From the NCBI GenBank assembly GCA_964544595.1, contig CAZJBM010000002.1, forward strand, positions 108,063-172,062: 64,000 bases of DNA, in the 5' to 3' direction. Source of the DNA: JAGBWK01 sp964544595 (GTDB lineage Bacteria; Bacteroidota; Bacteroidia; Bacteroidales; Muribaculaceae). Numbering within the stretch: the first letter of the stretch is position 1; each line of letters begins with the position of its first letter. Of this stretch, positions 54,297 to 61,524 are shown piece by piece. Below the pieces are notes generated by a model that did no database searches, was not told the DNA's origin, and saw nothing but the letters and a program-made list of their open reading frames with translations. Made by a program: the position numbers and the translations under genes.

Positions 54297-54421
54297 GGTT
54301 TTTCCCTATGTTATTAAGCAGACTTGCTCTCTTATGTGGGCGGACACTTCGATTAAAGGGGCTATGCCGTCAGCGGCGTTTAGAGCGAGTCCGGGGCACT
54401 ACCGCAGACCGCATATAAATA

Positions 54422-54480
54422 GAAACCACCTGATTTTACTTCAATTACACAAGTAAAACCAGATGGTTTCGTCTTTTTGT
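54422..54480. terminator. Terminator-like hairpin at the island right end
   Basis: gaaaccacctgattttactt (54422-54441) pairs with aagtaaaaccagatggtttc (54451-54470) with two or three mismatches. gtcttttt follows on the plus strand, so the T tract favours plus-strand termination, but it could also limit ssrA read-through into hipB. The rest of 54297-54505 shows no gene. Confidence 0.55.
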
Positions 54481-54505
54481 AACCACTTGACTTCCCAGTG
54501 GCTTG

Positions 54506-54904
54506 GGTGGAGCTGGAGGGGATTGAACCCTCGTCCAAACGCGGAACTAATACGCTTTCTACATGCTTATTCCTCTGTTGGTTTTCGTGCGGCGACGGGC
54601 TGAGGACCGCCAATCGCCGCCTTATCCTCTGAAGTTTCGGTCTCTTGTCGAGGCTTTCGGAGACCTATTGCCGATTTACCTGCACCACCTTGTCGATTAG
54701 TCTCGGCACGACGACAATCGGGTGATGTCTTGTCCACGCAACTGTTGCGCGGATTAAGCGTAATCTACTGTGCTTCGATTAGGCAGCAAGAGCGTAGTTG
54801 TTTTCGCCATTTAAAATTGTGATGTCCCTGATTATAGAGCGTAGCCATCATTGCTCTGCATGCTTACGCACCACCTCTACGCGCTGTCAAAGCCAGTCAG
54901 CCCC
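54506..54904 (-). ncRNA. ssrA: Transfer-messenger RNA (tmRNA)
   Basis: On the minus strand the 5' end GGGGCTGACTGG (54904) pairs with the 3' end CCAGCTCCACC (54506) to form the tRNA-like acceptor stem, and GGGTTCAATCCC forms the T arm. The tag frame at 54808-54779 reads GGC GAA AAC AAC TAC GCT CTT GCT GCC TAA, that is GENNYALAA and stop, typical of Bacteroidales. The final A of CCA is not encoded. tmRNA with SmpB rescues stalled ribosomes. Its 3' end is the attachment site of the hip island, so its original terminator now lies 2 kb away. Confidence 0.97.
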
Positions 54905-54961
54905 AGATAGTGTGCGCGGCGGGATGCAGCCTCCTCCAAGGCGTAAGCCTCGCCGTCGGCG

Positions 54962-54993
54962 CGAAGTTACGTGATGTTTTGCTTTTTTTCAAG
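54962..54993 (-). promoter_or_regulatory. Promoter of ssrA
   Basis: On the minus strand CTTG (54993-54990), 20-bp spacer, TAACTTCG (54969-54962). Transcription would start about 50 nt before the mature 5' end, which fits a processed precursor. Confidence 0.55.
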
Positions 54994-55213
54994 CAATTTA
55001 ACGCGATTTTTGTGTTAAAATATGAGAAAACTGACGCTAAAGCGGTTAATTAAGGCTAATATTTGCGTATATTGTTGCACAATATGGGATGAAAAGAGCG
55101 TTTTTTTCGTAAATTCGCGAGGATTTTCGATCTGCCTTCGGGGCATTTGGTTTTTGCCCGAGGCATTCATTATGTTAAGCAAGAAATTTTTTATCAAGTT
55201 AAGGTTTTAAAGA
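54994..55213 (+). other. Leader region of nhaC
   Basis: No gene. It holds a perfect inverted repeat atattgt/acaatat (55069-55085), a -7-like TAAATTCG (55110-55117), and a hairpin between about 55132 and 55172 (GCCTTCGGG with CCCGAGGC) in the presumed mRNA leader. The palindrome sits just upstream of the expected -33 position and could be an operator. Confidence 0.4.
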
Positions 55214-56665
55214 TTGAAAGATAATAAGCTGAATGATTTCCGCGAGCCTCCCGTATGGTTGGCCGCGTTGCCGGTGGCGGCTCTGATCGCCGCTATGACA
55301 ATTCTGGTGATAACGCAAGGCGCGTTCGCGGTGCAGGAAGAGGGGCAGTGGTTGCTGCTCGCGGCCGGGGTGTTTACCGCCTTGTTGGCCATATTCTTCC
55401 TCCGATGCCATCCAAAGCGCCTCGTTGATGGCTTGAGGATTTCCGCGAAGCAGATTTTGCCGTCGATACCTATTTTGGTGCTCATCGGGGCCGTGTCGGC
55501 CACATGGATGCTCAGCGGAGTGGTGCCTATGCTTATCGACTATGGCCTTCAGGTGATAAGCCCCGATTTGTTTCTGGTGATCGCCTGCGGCGTGTGCGCG
55601 TTGGTGTCGGTGATTACCGGCAGCTCCTGGACCACGATTGCCACCATCGGCGTGGCGTTTCTCGGTATAGGTACCGTAATGGGCTATTCTCCAGGGTGGA
55701 TTGCCGGCGCCATTATTTCCGGCGCATATTTCGGCGACAAGATTTCGCCCCTTAGCGACACCACGGTGCTCGCTTCAGCCTCATGCGGAGTGAATCTGTT
55801 CTCTCATATTCGCAATATGATGTCCACCTCGATTCCCTCAATGGTCATAGCCATGGGGGTGTTCGCTGCCGCCGGGTTTCTGACGGGGCATAGCGAGGTG
55901 ATAGGTGAAAGCGAGCTTCAGGCCGATCTGGCCACAAGATTCAATCTCACCCCCTGGCTCATGGTTGTGCCGGTGCTTACCGCATTGCTTATAGCCCTGC
56001 GCTTGAATTCATATCTGACGCTCGGCGTGAGCTCGCTCTTAGGGCTTGCCGCAATGTTCGTTTTTCAGCCTGGCGTAGTGACTGAGCTTGCGGGCGATGC
56101 AGGCGTTATAGGCGTCGCGGCTAAGGCGTTGCTGACCTCGACGCAGCTCTCCACAGGCTCCGAACTGCTCGATTCGCTTGTCGGTACAGGTGGCGTTGAG
56201 GGGATGTTGCCTACGGTCTATCTCGTAAGTTGCGCGGCTGTGTTCGGCGGCATGATGATAGGCAGCGGTATGCTCTCGGCGATAACGGGTGCGCTTCATC
56301 GTCGCATTCATTCGCGCCGGGCATCGGTTTCGGCAACCGTTGTCACTGGTATCACGATGAATTCCAGCACCGGCGACCAATTTCTGTCGATTATCCTCAC
56401 CTCCAATATATATAAGTCGATGTATGAGCACAACGGCCAGTCGCCGCTGCTCCTGAGCCGCACCGTCGAGGACTCGGTTTCGGTCACTTCGGTGCTGATT
56501 CCCTGGAATTCATGCGGCCTCACCCAGTCGGCGGTGCTCGGCGTGTCTACGCTCACCTATTTGCCATATTGCGTGTTTAATATCGTCAGCCCTATGATGA
56601 GTCTGCTGGTCGCATGGGCCGGCTATCATCTTCGCCGCCCTGTAGCAGCCCTTTTTCACAGATAG
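55214..56665 (+). CDS. nhaC: Na+/H+ antiporter, NhaC family
   Basis: 483 aa with about eleven to twelve hydrophobic helices. VSVITGSSWTTIATIGVAFLGIGTVMGYSPGWIAGAIISGAYFGDKISPLSDTT is the NhaC/ArsB-superfamily hallmark with its conserved GDKISPLSDTT. A second copy-like region (VTGITMNSSTGDQFLSIIL) appears near the C-terminus. It exchanges Na+ for H+ at the inner membrane. No in-frame ATG precedes the first helix; TTG at 55214 is the probable start, after a long leader. Confidence 0.88.
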   Translation: MKDNKLNDFREPPVWLAALPVAALIAAMTILVITQGAFAVQEEGQWLLLAAGVFTALLAIFFLRCHPKRLVDGLRISAKQILPSIPILVLIGAVSATWMLSGVVPMLIDYGLQVISPDLFLVIACGVCALVSVITGSSWTTIATIGVAFLGIGTVMGYSPGWIAGAIISGAYFGDKISPLSDTTVLASASCGVNLFSHIRNMMSTSIPSMVIAMGVFAAAGFLTGHSEVIGESELQADLATRFNLTPWLMVVPVLTALLIALRLNSYLTLGVSSLLGLAAMFVFQPGVVTELAGDAGVIGVAAKALLTSTQLSTGSELLDSLVGTGGVEGMLPTVYLVSCAAVFGGMMIGSGMLSAITGALHRRIHSRRASVSATVVTGITMNSSTGDQFLSIILTSNIYKSMYEHNGQSPLLLSRTVEDSVSVTSVLIPWNSCGLTQSAVLGVSTLTYLPYCVFNIVSPMMSLLVAWAGYHLRRPVAALFHR

Positions 56666-56731
56666 CAGCTACCCCGAGGGGCGCAAATATGGCTAACATT
56701 GCGCCGTGGTAATAAAAAATTTGCGCGGATA

Positions 56732-56763
56732 TTGATTTTTATGAAATCTTATTATTAACTTTG
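56732..56763 (+). promoter_or_regulatory. Promoter of the rubrerythrin gene
   Basis: TTG (56732-56734), 21-bp spacer, TAACTTTG (56756-56763). The ATG is 82 bp downstream. Confidence 0.65.
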
Positions 56764-56844
56764 CGATAAGCAATCCGCAGACTTGATGGCGCGGTTGCTC
56801 TTATGCGAACTTCAATTATCTAACAATTTAGTAAAATCAATATT

Positions 56845-57396
56845 ATGGCAAAGAAATTTATCTGTGTAGTATGCGGTTACGTTCACGAAGGTAACGAAGC
56901 TCCCGAGAAGTGCCCCGTTTGCGGCGCTCCCAAGTCTAAATTCAAAGAAGTTGACGAGGAAGCTGCCCTCCAATTCGTTACCGAGCACGAAATCGGCGTG
57001 GCTAAAGGTTGCGACGAAGAGATGATCAAAGACCTCAACGCTCACTTCCTCGGCGAGTGTGGCGAAGTAGGCATGTATCTCGCCATGGCCCGTCAGGCCG
57101 ACCGCGAAGGCTATCCCGAAGTAGCAGAAGCATTCAAGCGCTACGCTTGGGAAGAGGCTGAGCACGCTTCTAAGTTCGCTGAACTCCTCGGCGACGTGGT
57201 TTGGGACACCAAGACCAACCTCGAAAAGCGCATGCAGGCTGAGGCCGGCGCCAACGCCGACAAGATGCGTATCGCTAAGCGCGCGAAAGAGCTTAACCTC
57301 GACGCTATCCACGACACCGTTCACGAAATGGCAAAAGATGAAGCTCGCCACGGCCAGGGCTTCCAGGGTCTTTACAACCGCTTCTTCAAGAAATAA
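56845..57396 (+). CDS. Rubrerythrin-type peroxidase with N-terminal rubredoxin domain
   Basis: 183 aa. The N-terminal rubredoxin-like module has CVVCGYVHEG and CPVCGAPKSKF (two CxxC Fe sites), followed by a ferritin-like diiron domain with E...ExxH patterns (HFLGECGEVGMYLAMARQAD; WEEAEHASKFAELLGD; EMAKDEARHGQGFQGL). The rubredoxin-first order is the reverse-rubrerythrin form. It reduces hydrogen peroxide in anaerobes. Codon choice is very uniform, which suggests high expression. It is followed by a hairpin that is repeated 985 bp later. Confidence 0.93.
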   Translation: MAKKFICVVCGYVHEGNEAPEKCPVCGAPKSKFKEVDEEAALQFVTEHEIGVAKGCDEEMIKDLNAHFLGECGEVGMYLAMARQADREGYPEVAEAFKRYAWEEAEHASKFAELLGDVVWDTKTNLEKRMQAEAGANADKMRIAKRAKELNLDAIHDTVHEMAKDEARHGQGFQGLYNRFFKK

Positions 57397-57422
57397 TCAG
57401 CTCCCTCAGAGCTAATTACCCT

Positions 57423-57464
57423 TAACCGAAGGGGCAATCCGAGCGCGTCAGCCGGCTTGCCCCT
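57423..57464 (+). repeat. 42-bp terminator repeat, copy 1
   Basis: Matches 58408-58449 at 41 of 42 positions. It forms a GGGGCAAtCC/GGcTTGCCCC stem directly after the rubrerythrin gene, with one mismatch in the stem, and likely ends its mRNA. Confidence 0.8.
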
Positions 57465-57519
57465 TTGTCGCGTATATACGATTTTTCAACGGAGAAGATG
57501 CATTTTACCCTCCAACCTA

Positions 57520-57550
57520 TTGATTAATTGGTCAGAAAACACTAACTTTG
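57520..57550 (+). promoter_or_regulatory. Promoter of the 61-aa/GNAT pair
   Basis: TTG (57520-57522), 20-bp spacer, TAACTTTG (57543-57550), 48 bp before the ATG. Confidence 0.65.
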
Positions 57551-57598
57551 CTAAACTAAAAAGCGGCATAGTCCGTTTATCTATAAAACTTTAATTTT

Positions 57599-57784
57599 AT
57601 GGCTATACCTCAAACTATAATACCAGTCCTCACAGGGAAAGCTGCAGAGCGGTTCAATCGTTTGGCATCGGAGGCTGCGAAGCAGAGAGGGTCGCAATAC
57701 GATACTCATGCCAAAGAAAGAGTTCTGAAGGTATTGAAACGTTCACGCCAAAACGGCTACTTCTTAGATGGGATTCCTGATTGA
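57599..57784 (+). CDS. Small protein paired with a GNAT enzyme, possible antitoxin
   Basis: 61 aa. IPVLTGKAAERFNRLASEAAKQRGSQYD is a short helical sequence seen in small Bacteroidales proteins upstream of toxin-like genes; KERVLKVLKRSRQNGYF follows. There is no recognised DNA-binding motif. It overlaps the GNAT gene by 17 bp and shares its promoter, the usual arrangement of an antitoxin-toxin pair. The assignment is from context and is inference. Confidence 0.6.
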   Translation: MAIPQTIIPVLTGKAAERFNRLASEAAKQRGSQYDTHAKERVLKVLKRSRQNGYFLDGIPD

Positions 57785-58364
57785 CGACTGCGTTTTCGCT
57801 CCACTTTCCAATGACATAATTAAGAGCGCAGGCAGACCTCTTCACTGCGACGACAAAGGTTTGGACGATTTTTTCGCACATGAATACGAAGATTTTGCGA
57901 AAGAACTGTTTGGTAATACTTATTGTTTTCTTTCAAACGATAGCGGGAATCATATTGTTTGTGCATTCTCATTGTCCAATTCAAGTATTTTTACAGGACG
58001 TTTGCCAAATGCTCGAAAGAAAAAGGTCGGAAAGGAAGTTCCATATCCGAAGCGTGATTTAGTCTATCCGGCCATTTTAATCGGACGCTTAGGTATCGAC
58101 GTAGAGTATCAGTCAAAAGGAGTTGGCTCTGAATTAATGGATTACATTAAACAGTGGGTGTCTTTCGCTCCAAGTAAATCAGCCTGTCGATATTTAATTG
58201 TGGATGCCTATAATAATGAAAAGGTACTTAATTACTATAAACGCAACGGTTTTGATTTTGTGTTCAGTTCTGAAGAGCAAGAGTTGGAATATCGCTCTAT
58301 TGAGAGCGACGATGTCGTAAAAACGAGGTTAATGTATTTTGATCTTATACGAATCAAATTGTGA
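57768..58364 (+). CDS. GNAT-family N-acetyltransferase, TacT/AtaT-like
   Basis: 198 aa. The acetyl-CoA site is ILIGRLGIDVEYQSKGVGSELMDYIKQW, with Q/RxxGxG as QSKGVG, and NEKVLNYYKRNGFDFV is the C-terminal GNAT motif. GRLGIDVEYQSKGVG closely parallels the LARLAVD...GxG text of GNAT toxins such as TacT, which acetylate aminoacyl-tRNA. With the overlapping 61-aa gene it may be a toxin-antitoxin pair. The sequence is more AT-rich than the rubrerythrin gene before it. It lies between two copies of the same terminator, a sign of insertion. Confidence 0.78.
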   Translation: MGFLIDDCVFAPLSNDIIKSAGRPLHCDDKGLDDFFAHEYEDFAKELFGNTYCFLSNDSGNHIVCAFSLSNSSIFTGRLPNARKKKVGKEVPYPKRDLVYPAILIGRLGIDVEYQSKGVGSELMDYIKQWVSFAPSKSACRYLIVDAYNNEKVLNYYKRNGFDFVFSSEEQELEYRSIESDDVVKTRLMYFDLIRIKL

Positions 58365-58407
58365 CGTAGGGATAGAATATTGCTTGTAAATAATATCACA
58401 TAACTTA

Positions 58408-58449
58408 TAACCGAAGGGGCAAGCCGAGCGCGTCAGCCGGCTTGCCCCT
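58408..58449 (+). repeat. 42-bp terminator repeat, copy 2
   Basis: Near-identical to 57423-57464. The base difference makes this stem perfect (GGGGCAAGCC with GGCTTGCCCC). It ends the GNAT pair. Confidence 0.8.
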
Positions 58450-58576
58450 CTCGCTATTCAGATGTCAAACTTTCATTGATTTAAGTGGTTTTGCGAAAAA
58501 ATCGTATGAAAAATTGATAAATGTTTGGAATTTTCGCGGAAAACCCCGAAATTCGCAACGCATATCGTTCATCGAA

Positions 58577-58864
58577 GCCCGATAGGGGTAATGTGGGCGG
58601 GATGCAGACATATATATTAAGAGCGTTTATCAAGCGCATATCTTGGCTTTCCAGAATCTCGCAAATTCTCAATCAGAGTCAGGAATGTAGCAACGGTAGA
58701 TGTCTATCGGGTATGATAGTCCGTAAGAGGTCGCGCGATGCGATCTCTGCGCCGCATATCATACAGCGTGAGGCTTCGACGTTGCTCTTTCTACTCTGAT
58801 GGGCAATGCGAGAGCCTTGGAAAGCGGAGAGAGCAACGGATACAGGCTTTCACGCTCTTTTTTT
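58577..58864 (+). ncRNA. Candidate structured RNA, about 290 nt, with terminator
   Basis: Three consecutive stems can be drawn: CCCGATAG (58578-58585) with CTATCGGG (58704-58711); GTATGATA (58711-58718) with TATCATAC (58757-58764), enclosing a nine-pair hairpin (58726-58748); and GCGTGA (58766-58771) with TCACGC (58850-58855), enclosing GTTGCTCT (58781-58788) with AGAGCAAC (58830-58837). A run of seven T follows (58858-58864). TATCGTTC at 58563-58570 could be a weak -7 box. A segment near 58676 (GTCAGGAATGTAGCA) recalls SRP RNA domain IV, but the pairing is not convincing. It lies 50 bp before the CXXX precursor gene. It may be an independent RNA or a leader that attenuates the operon. Confidence 0.55.
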
Positions 58865-58914
58865 AAATCCAATCAGTCCAATCCGGGAAGCCTATAGGAC
58901 ATGATGGTACTATC

Positions 58915-59196
58915 ATGAAACAAAACAAAAACGAAGAACTCCAATCGCGCCGACAGTTCTTCAAAAAAGCGGCTAAGAGTGCTCTTCCTATCCTTGGAGC
59001 CATTGCATTAGCCAACATGCCTATGATTGCCAAGGCGAGCGAAACTGCTATGGGTTGCAGCAGTGGCTGCTATACAGGGTGTAGCAATACTTGTAAAGGA
59101 GGTTGCAGCTACGGCTGTGGGTCTACTTGTAGCGGCAAATGTATTGGTTCTTGCAGTGCTACATGTATGAATTCATGCTATAAAGGCGCTCGTTAA
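58915..59196 (+). CDS. CXXX-repeat RiPP precursor peptide with Tat-like leader
   Basis: 93 aa. The leader holds SRRQFFKKA, a twin-arginine motif (S-R-R-x-F-F-K), followed by a hydrophobic helix (ALPILGAIALANMPMIA) and an AKASE-like cleavage region. The core from residue 47 has 11 Cys spaced exactly four apart, giving ten CXXX units (CSSG, CYTG, CSNT and so on), ending with a short basic tail. This is the Cys-Xaa-Xaa-Xaa repeat radical SAM target family of Bacteroidales. It is followed by its radical SAM enzyme, a maturase, an accessory protein and tatAC. No canonical -7 box was seen between the RNA terminator and the ATG. Confidence 0.88.
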   Translation: MKQNKNEELQSRRQFFKKAAKSALPILGAIALANMPMIAKASETAMGCSSGCYTGCSNTCKGGCSYGCGSTCSGKCIGSCSATCMNSCYKGAR

Positions 59197-59215
59197 GCCC
59201 TTATCACACATTTTT

Positions 59216-59255
59216 CCATGTATTGGTGATAATTAATTTAGTAGCCAATACATGG
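59216..59255 (+). terminator. Hairpin between precursor and maturation genes
   Basis: A perfect 11-bp stem, ccatgtattgg (59216-59226) with ccaatacatgg (59245-59255) and an 18-nt loop. T-rich sequence lies on both sides, but only a weak T tract follows on the plus strand. It is suited to partial termination or mRNA stabilisation, so the precursor transcript would exceed those of the enzymes. Confidence 0.6.
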
Positions 59256-59297
59256 ATAAATTTACCACGGTGTCAAATTATTTGATTCTCTGACTTA

Positions 59298-60518
59298 ATG
59301 GAAAAGTATAAGGATGTTGCTCGTAGTTGGCAGGAAAATAAAGCAAGAAATATTACCTTTATTGTTACGAAAGACTGTCAATTAGCATGTAAATATTGCT
59401 ATCTGGTAGGTAAGAACGAAAAAGAACGAATGTCATGGGAAACCGCTAAAAGTGCCATTGATTATATTTTGAAAAATGAAAAACTATTTGAGGAAAAATC
59501 AGTGATATGGGATTTCATTGGTGGAGAACCGTTCCTTGAGATTGATCTAATTGATAAAATATGCGATTACATCAAGTCGGAAATGTTTCGCCTTAATCAT
59601 CACTGGTTTAATTCGTTTAGATTTAGTTTTTCAACCAATGGAATAAATTACGATTCGGAAAAAGTTCAAAAGTTCATTGCTAAAAACTATAATCACCTAT
59701 CTATAGGAATAACAATTGACGGAACTCGAAAAAAGCATGACTTAAATCGAATATGGAAGGATTGTATCCCCGAAAGAGGTAGTTACGATGATGTGGTTAG
59801 GAATATACCGTTATGGTTAGAGCAGTTCCCTTTTGCCGGGACAAAGGTGACAATTAGTTCCGACGACATAATATATATTGCTGAAAGCGTAAAACATCTC
59901 TATGAGTTAGGAATACATGAAGTTAACATCAATGTAGTTTACGAAAATGTATGGAAAAGCGGAGATGATACTCAATTTGAAAATCAGCTTATAGAATTGG
60001 CGGATTGGATAATAGAAAATGAATATTACAAAACTCATTCATGCTCATTCTTTAATGAAAAAATAGGCAAGCCATTAGATCCTTCATTGGATAATGGCAA
60101 CTGGTGCGGGGCCGGAAGAATGCTCGCTGTTGATTCTGCGGGTAATTTCTATCCGTGCACGAGATTTGCCGCTTATTCATTACGTAATAAGAAGCCTTTG
60201 ATTATTGGAAATATTAAAGACGGCATTTATTTTAATCTCTTAAGGCCATTCCTATCTCTTGACCGCACCACTCAATCGCCTCAGAAATGTATAGATTGTG
60301 AGGTAGCAAGCGGATGCGCTTGGTGTCAGGGTGAGAACTATGACGCCGCTGATACTGATACTATATATCAGCGATCAACCGCTATATGCAAAATGCACAA
60401 AGCACGCGTGCGCGCAAACAACTATTATTGGAACAAGCTTTTCCGTAAGCTTGAATTGGAAGATAAACGCGAAGAATTTGAACTGAATCGTCCTAAAAAC
60501 CTAAGCCCGATATGTTAA
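59298..60518 (+). CDS. Radical SAM/SPASM peptide maturase of the CXXX-repeat system
   Basis: 406 aa. CQLACKYC near residue 28 is the CX3CX2C motif that binds the SAM-reactive 4Fe-4S cluster, and IGGEPFLE is the GGE-type SAM site. The C-terminal SPASM domain supplies further Cys: WCGAGRMLAVDSAGNFYPC, then CIDCEVASGCAWCQGE and a terminal Cys. Such enzymes form thioether or C-C links in ribosomally made peptides; the Cys-rich precursor next door is the clear substrate. The sequence is more AT-rich than the chromosome around it. Its stop overlaps the next gene by seven bases. The product chemistry is unproven. Confidence 0.9.
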   Translation: MEKYKDVARSWQENKARNITFIVTKDCQLACKYCYLVGKNEKERMSWETAKSAIDYILKNEKLFEEKSVIWDFIGGEPFLEIDLIDKICDYIKSEMFRLNHHWFNSFRFSFSTNGINYDSEKVQKFIAKNYNHLSIGITIDGTRKKHDLNRIWKDCIPERGSYDDVVRNIPLWLEQFPFAGTKVTISSDDIIYIAESVKHLYELGIHEVNINVVYENVWKSGDDTQFENQLIELADWIIENEYYKTHSCSFFNEKIGKPLDPSLDNGNWCGAGRMLAVDSAGNFYPCTRFAAYSLRNKKPLIIGNIKDGIYFNLLRPFLSLDRTTQSPQKCIDCEVASGCAWCQGENYDAADTDTIYQRSTAICKMHKARVRANNYYWNKLFRKLELEDKREEFELNRPKNLSPIC

Positions 60519-61435
60519 AGTATTTAATAATTCTTCTCGATAACAGTTCCGCTTCTTTTTGTCATTATACCGCAGACAAAGAGAACAAACTCATTTCGAT
60601 TGACAATCTTCAGTCAGCGGTCAGATTCGCAATGATTGAAAATCTAAACGTGCAGTTCGTTTGGCCAGGATATGAATTACCTGATGTCTACAAGGATATT
60701 ATCAATACCATTGAACATAACAATATTGTGCCTATCGAGCTGACCGCCGATGCTGATATTATTGTCGTCAATCAAAAGGATTATGATGCGTGTCCGATCG
60801 GAAGTACGGTTGTAGCCAAATTGTCGTTGAGTGAAATGTTAAATTCGCCAGAAACACTTTTCCCATTGTTGGAAAAATGCGAGCGCGTCAACATTGTGAT
60901 TACCGACCCGGAAAATTTTAAGGACTCAGAGGTAGAAGCATATAGAAAGTCATTAGGTTCACTTGTAGATAAAATATTTTCCGAGCTGGAGAATAACCAT
61001 GATATTCAATTGAATATACTAACCGACCGCCTTATGTTAAGCGAAATGAATAATTGCGGTGCGGGTTTTGAGTCTTTGACTTTGGCTCCAGATGGAAAAT
61101 TCTATATTTGCCCGGCTTTTTATTATAATGGGGAATCCCCCGTCGGATCAATTGAAACAGGAATAAATATTAAGAATCCTCAATTATTCCAACTCAAATA
61201 TGCCCCTATTTGTCGTGAGTGTGATGCATATCAATGTCGTCGATGCGTATGGCTTAATAAATATTATACACTTGAAGTCAATACACCAGGCCATGAGCAA
61301 TGCGTAATGTCGCATCTTGAAAGGGAAGCATCCCTAAAACTGGCAAACAAAATCAAGGAGAGGTATGGAAATACTTCGATAAATGAAATTAAAAAACTTG
61401 ATTATCTTGATCCATTCGAGAAGTTATATGTATAA
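60512..61435 (+). CDS. CXXX-repeat peptide maturase, SPASM-like without radical SAM motif
   Basis: 307 aa. There is no CX3CX2C motif, but the C-terminal half mimics a SPASM domain: NNCGAGFESLTLAPDGKFYICPAFYYNG, then CRECDAYQCRRCVWLNKYYTLEVNTPGHEQC. It is therefore a partner that lost or never had the catalytic SAM cluster, known as CXXX repeat peptide maturase in annotated genomes. It may bind auxiliary Fe-S clusters or the precursor. It overlaps the radical SAM gene, so 1:1 production is likely. Confidence 0.85.
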   Translation: MLKYLIILLDNSSASFCHYTADKENKLISIDNLQSAVRFAMIENLNVQFVWPGYELPDVYKDIINTIEHNNIVPIELTADADIIVVNQKDYDACPIGSTVVAKLSLSEMLNSPETLFPLLEKCERVNIVITDPENFKDSEVEAYRKSLGSLVDKIFSELENNHDIQLNILTDRLMLSEMNNCGAGFESLTLAPDGKFYICPAFYYNGESPVGSIETGINIKNPQLFQLKYAPICRECDAYQCRRCVWLNKYYTLEVNTPGHEQCVMSHLEREASLKLANKIKERYGNTSINEIKKLDYLDPFEKLYV

Positions 61436-61456
61436 TAGTGATTTCGTAATTATCTG

Positions 61457-61500
61457 TATATATATAGGTTAGATTCGCTATATATATAGGTTAGATTCGC
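61457..61500 (+). repeat. Two perfect 22-bp tandem repeats
   Basis: The unit tatatatataggttagattcgc occurs at 61457-61478 and 61479-61500 without a mismatch, 24 bp before the next gene. It could be a regulatory site or a slippage-prone tract. Confidence 0.85.
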
Positions 61501-61524
61501 TAAATAACAAAAAACAATAAGCGT

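Larger units (their letters stand above)
52497..54520. mobile_element. Roughly 2-kb island integrated at the 3' end of ssrA, carrying hipB-hipS-hipT
   Basis: The last 15 bases of tmRNA, ggtggagctggaggg, occur at 54506-54520 inside ssrA and again at 52497-52511, giving flanking direct repeats as left by tyrosine-integrase insertion at tmRNA genes. The copy is followed by an intrinsic terminator in the right orientation for ssrA. Cargo is a three-gene hip module on the minus strand. No integrase gene is present, so the element is immobile, a satellite, or deleted. Two direct repeats ggtaacga (52572-52579, 52583-52590) near the left end could be arm-type integrase sites. The cargo looks more AT-rich than its flanks. 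Confidence 0.8.

Noticed and set aside
54380..54613. 77-codon minus-strand ORF
   Set aside because: Runs into the tmRNA gene and the island end; the overlap with ssrA excludes a real protein.
57423..58449. Transposon with terminal repeats
   Set aside because: The repeats are direct and are themselves terminators; no transposase is present.
58521..58799. 93-codon plus-strand ORF
   Set aside because: It overlaps three paired stems of the structured RNA, has no domain, and its start lies before the predicted RNA. Better explained as non-coding.
61457..61500. CRISPR array
   Set aside because: Two tandem copies without spacers; no cas genes in the window.
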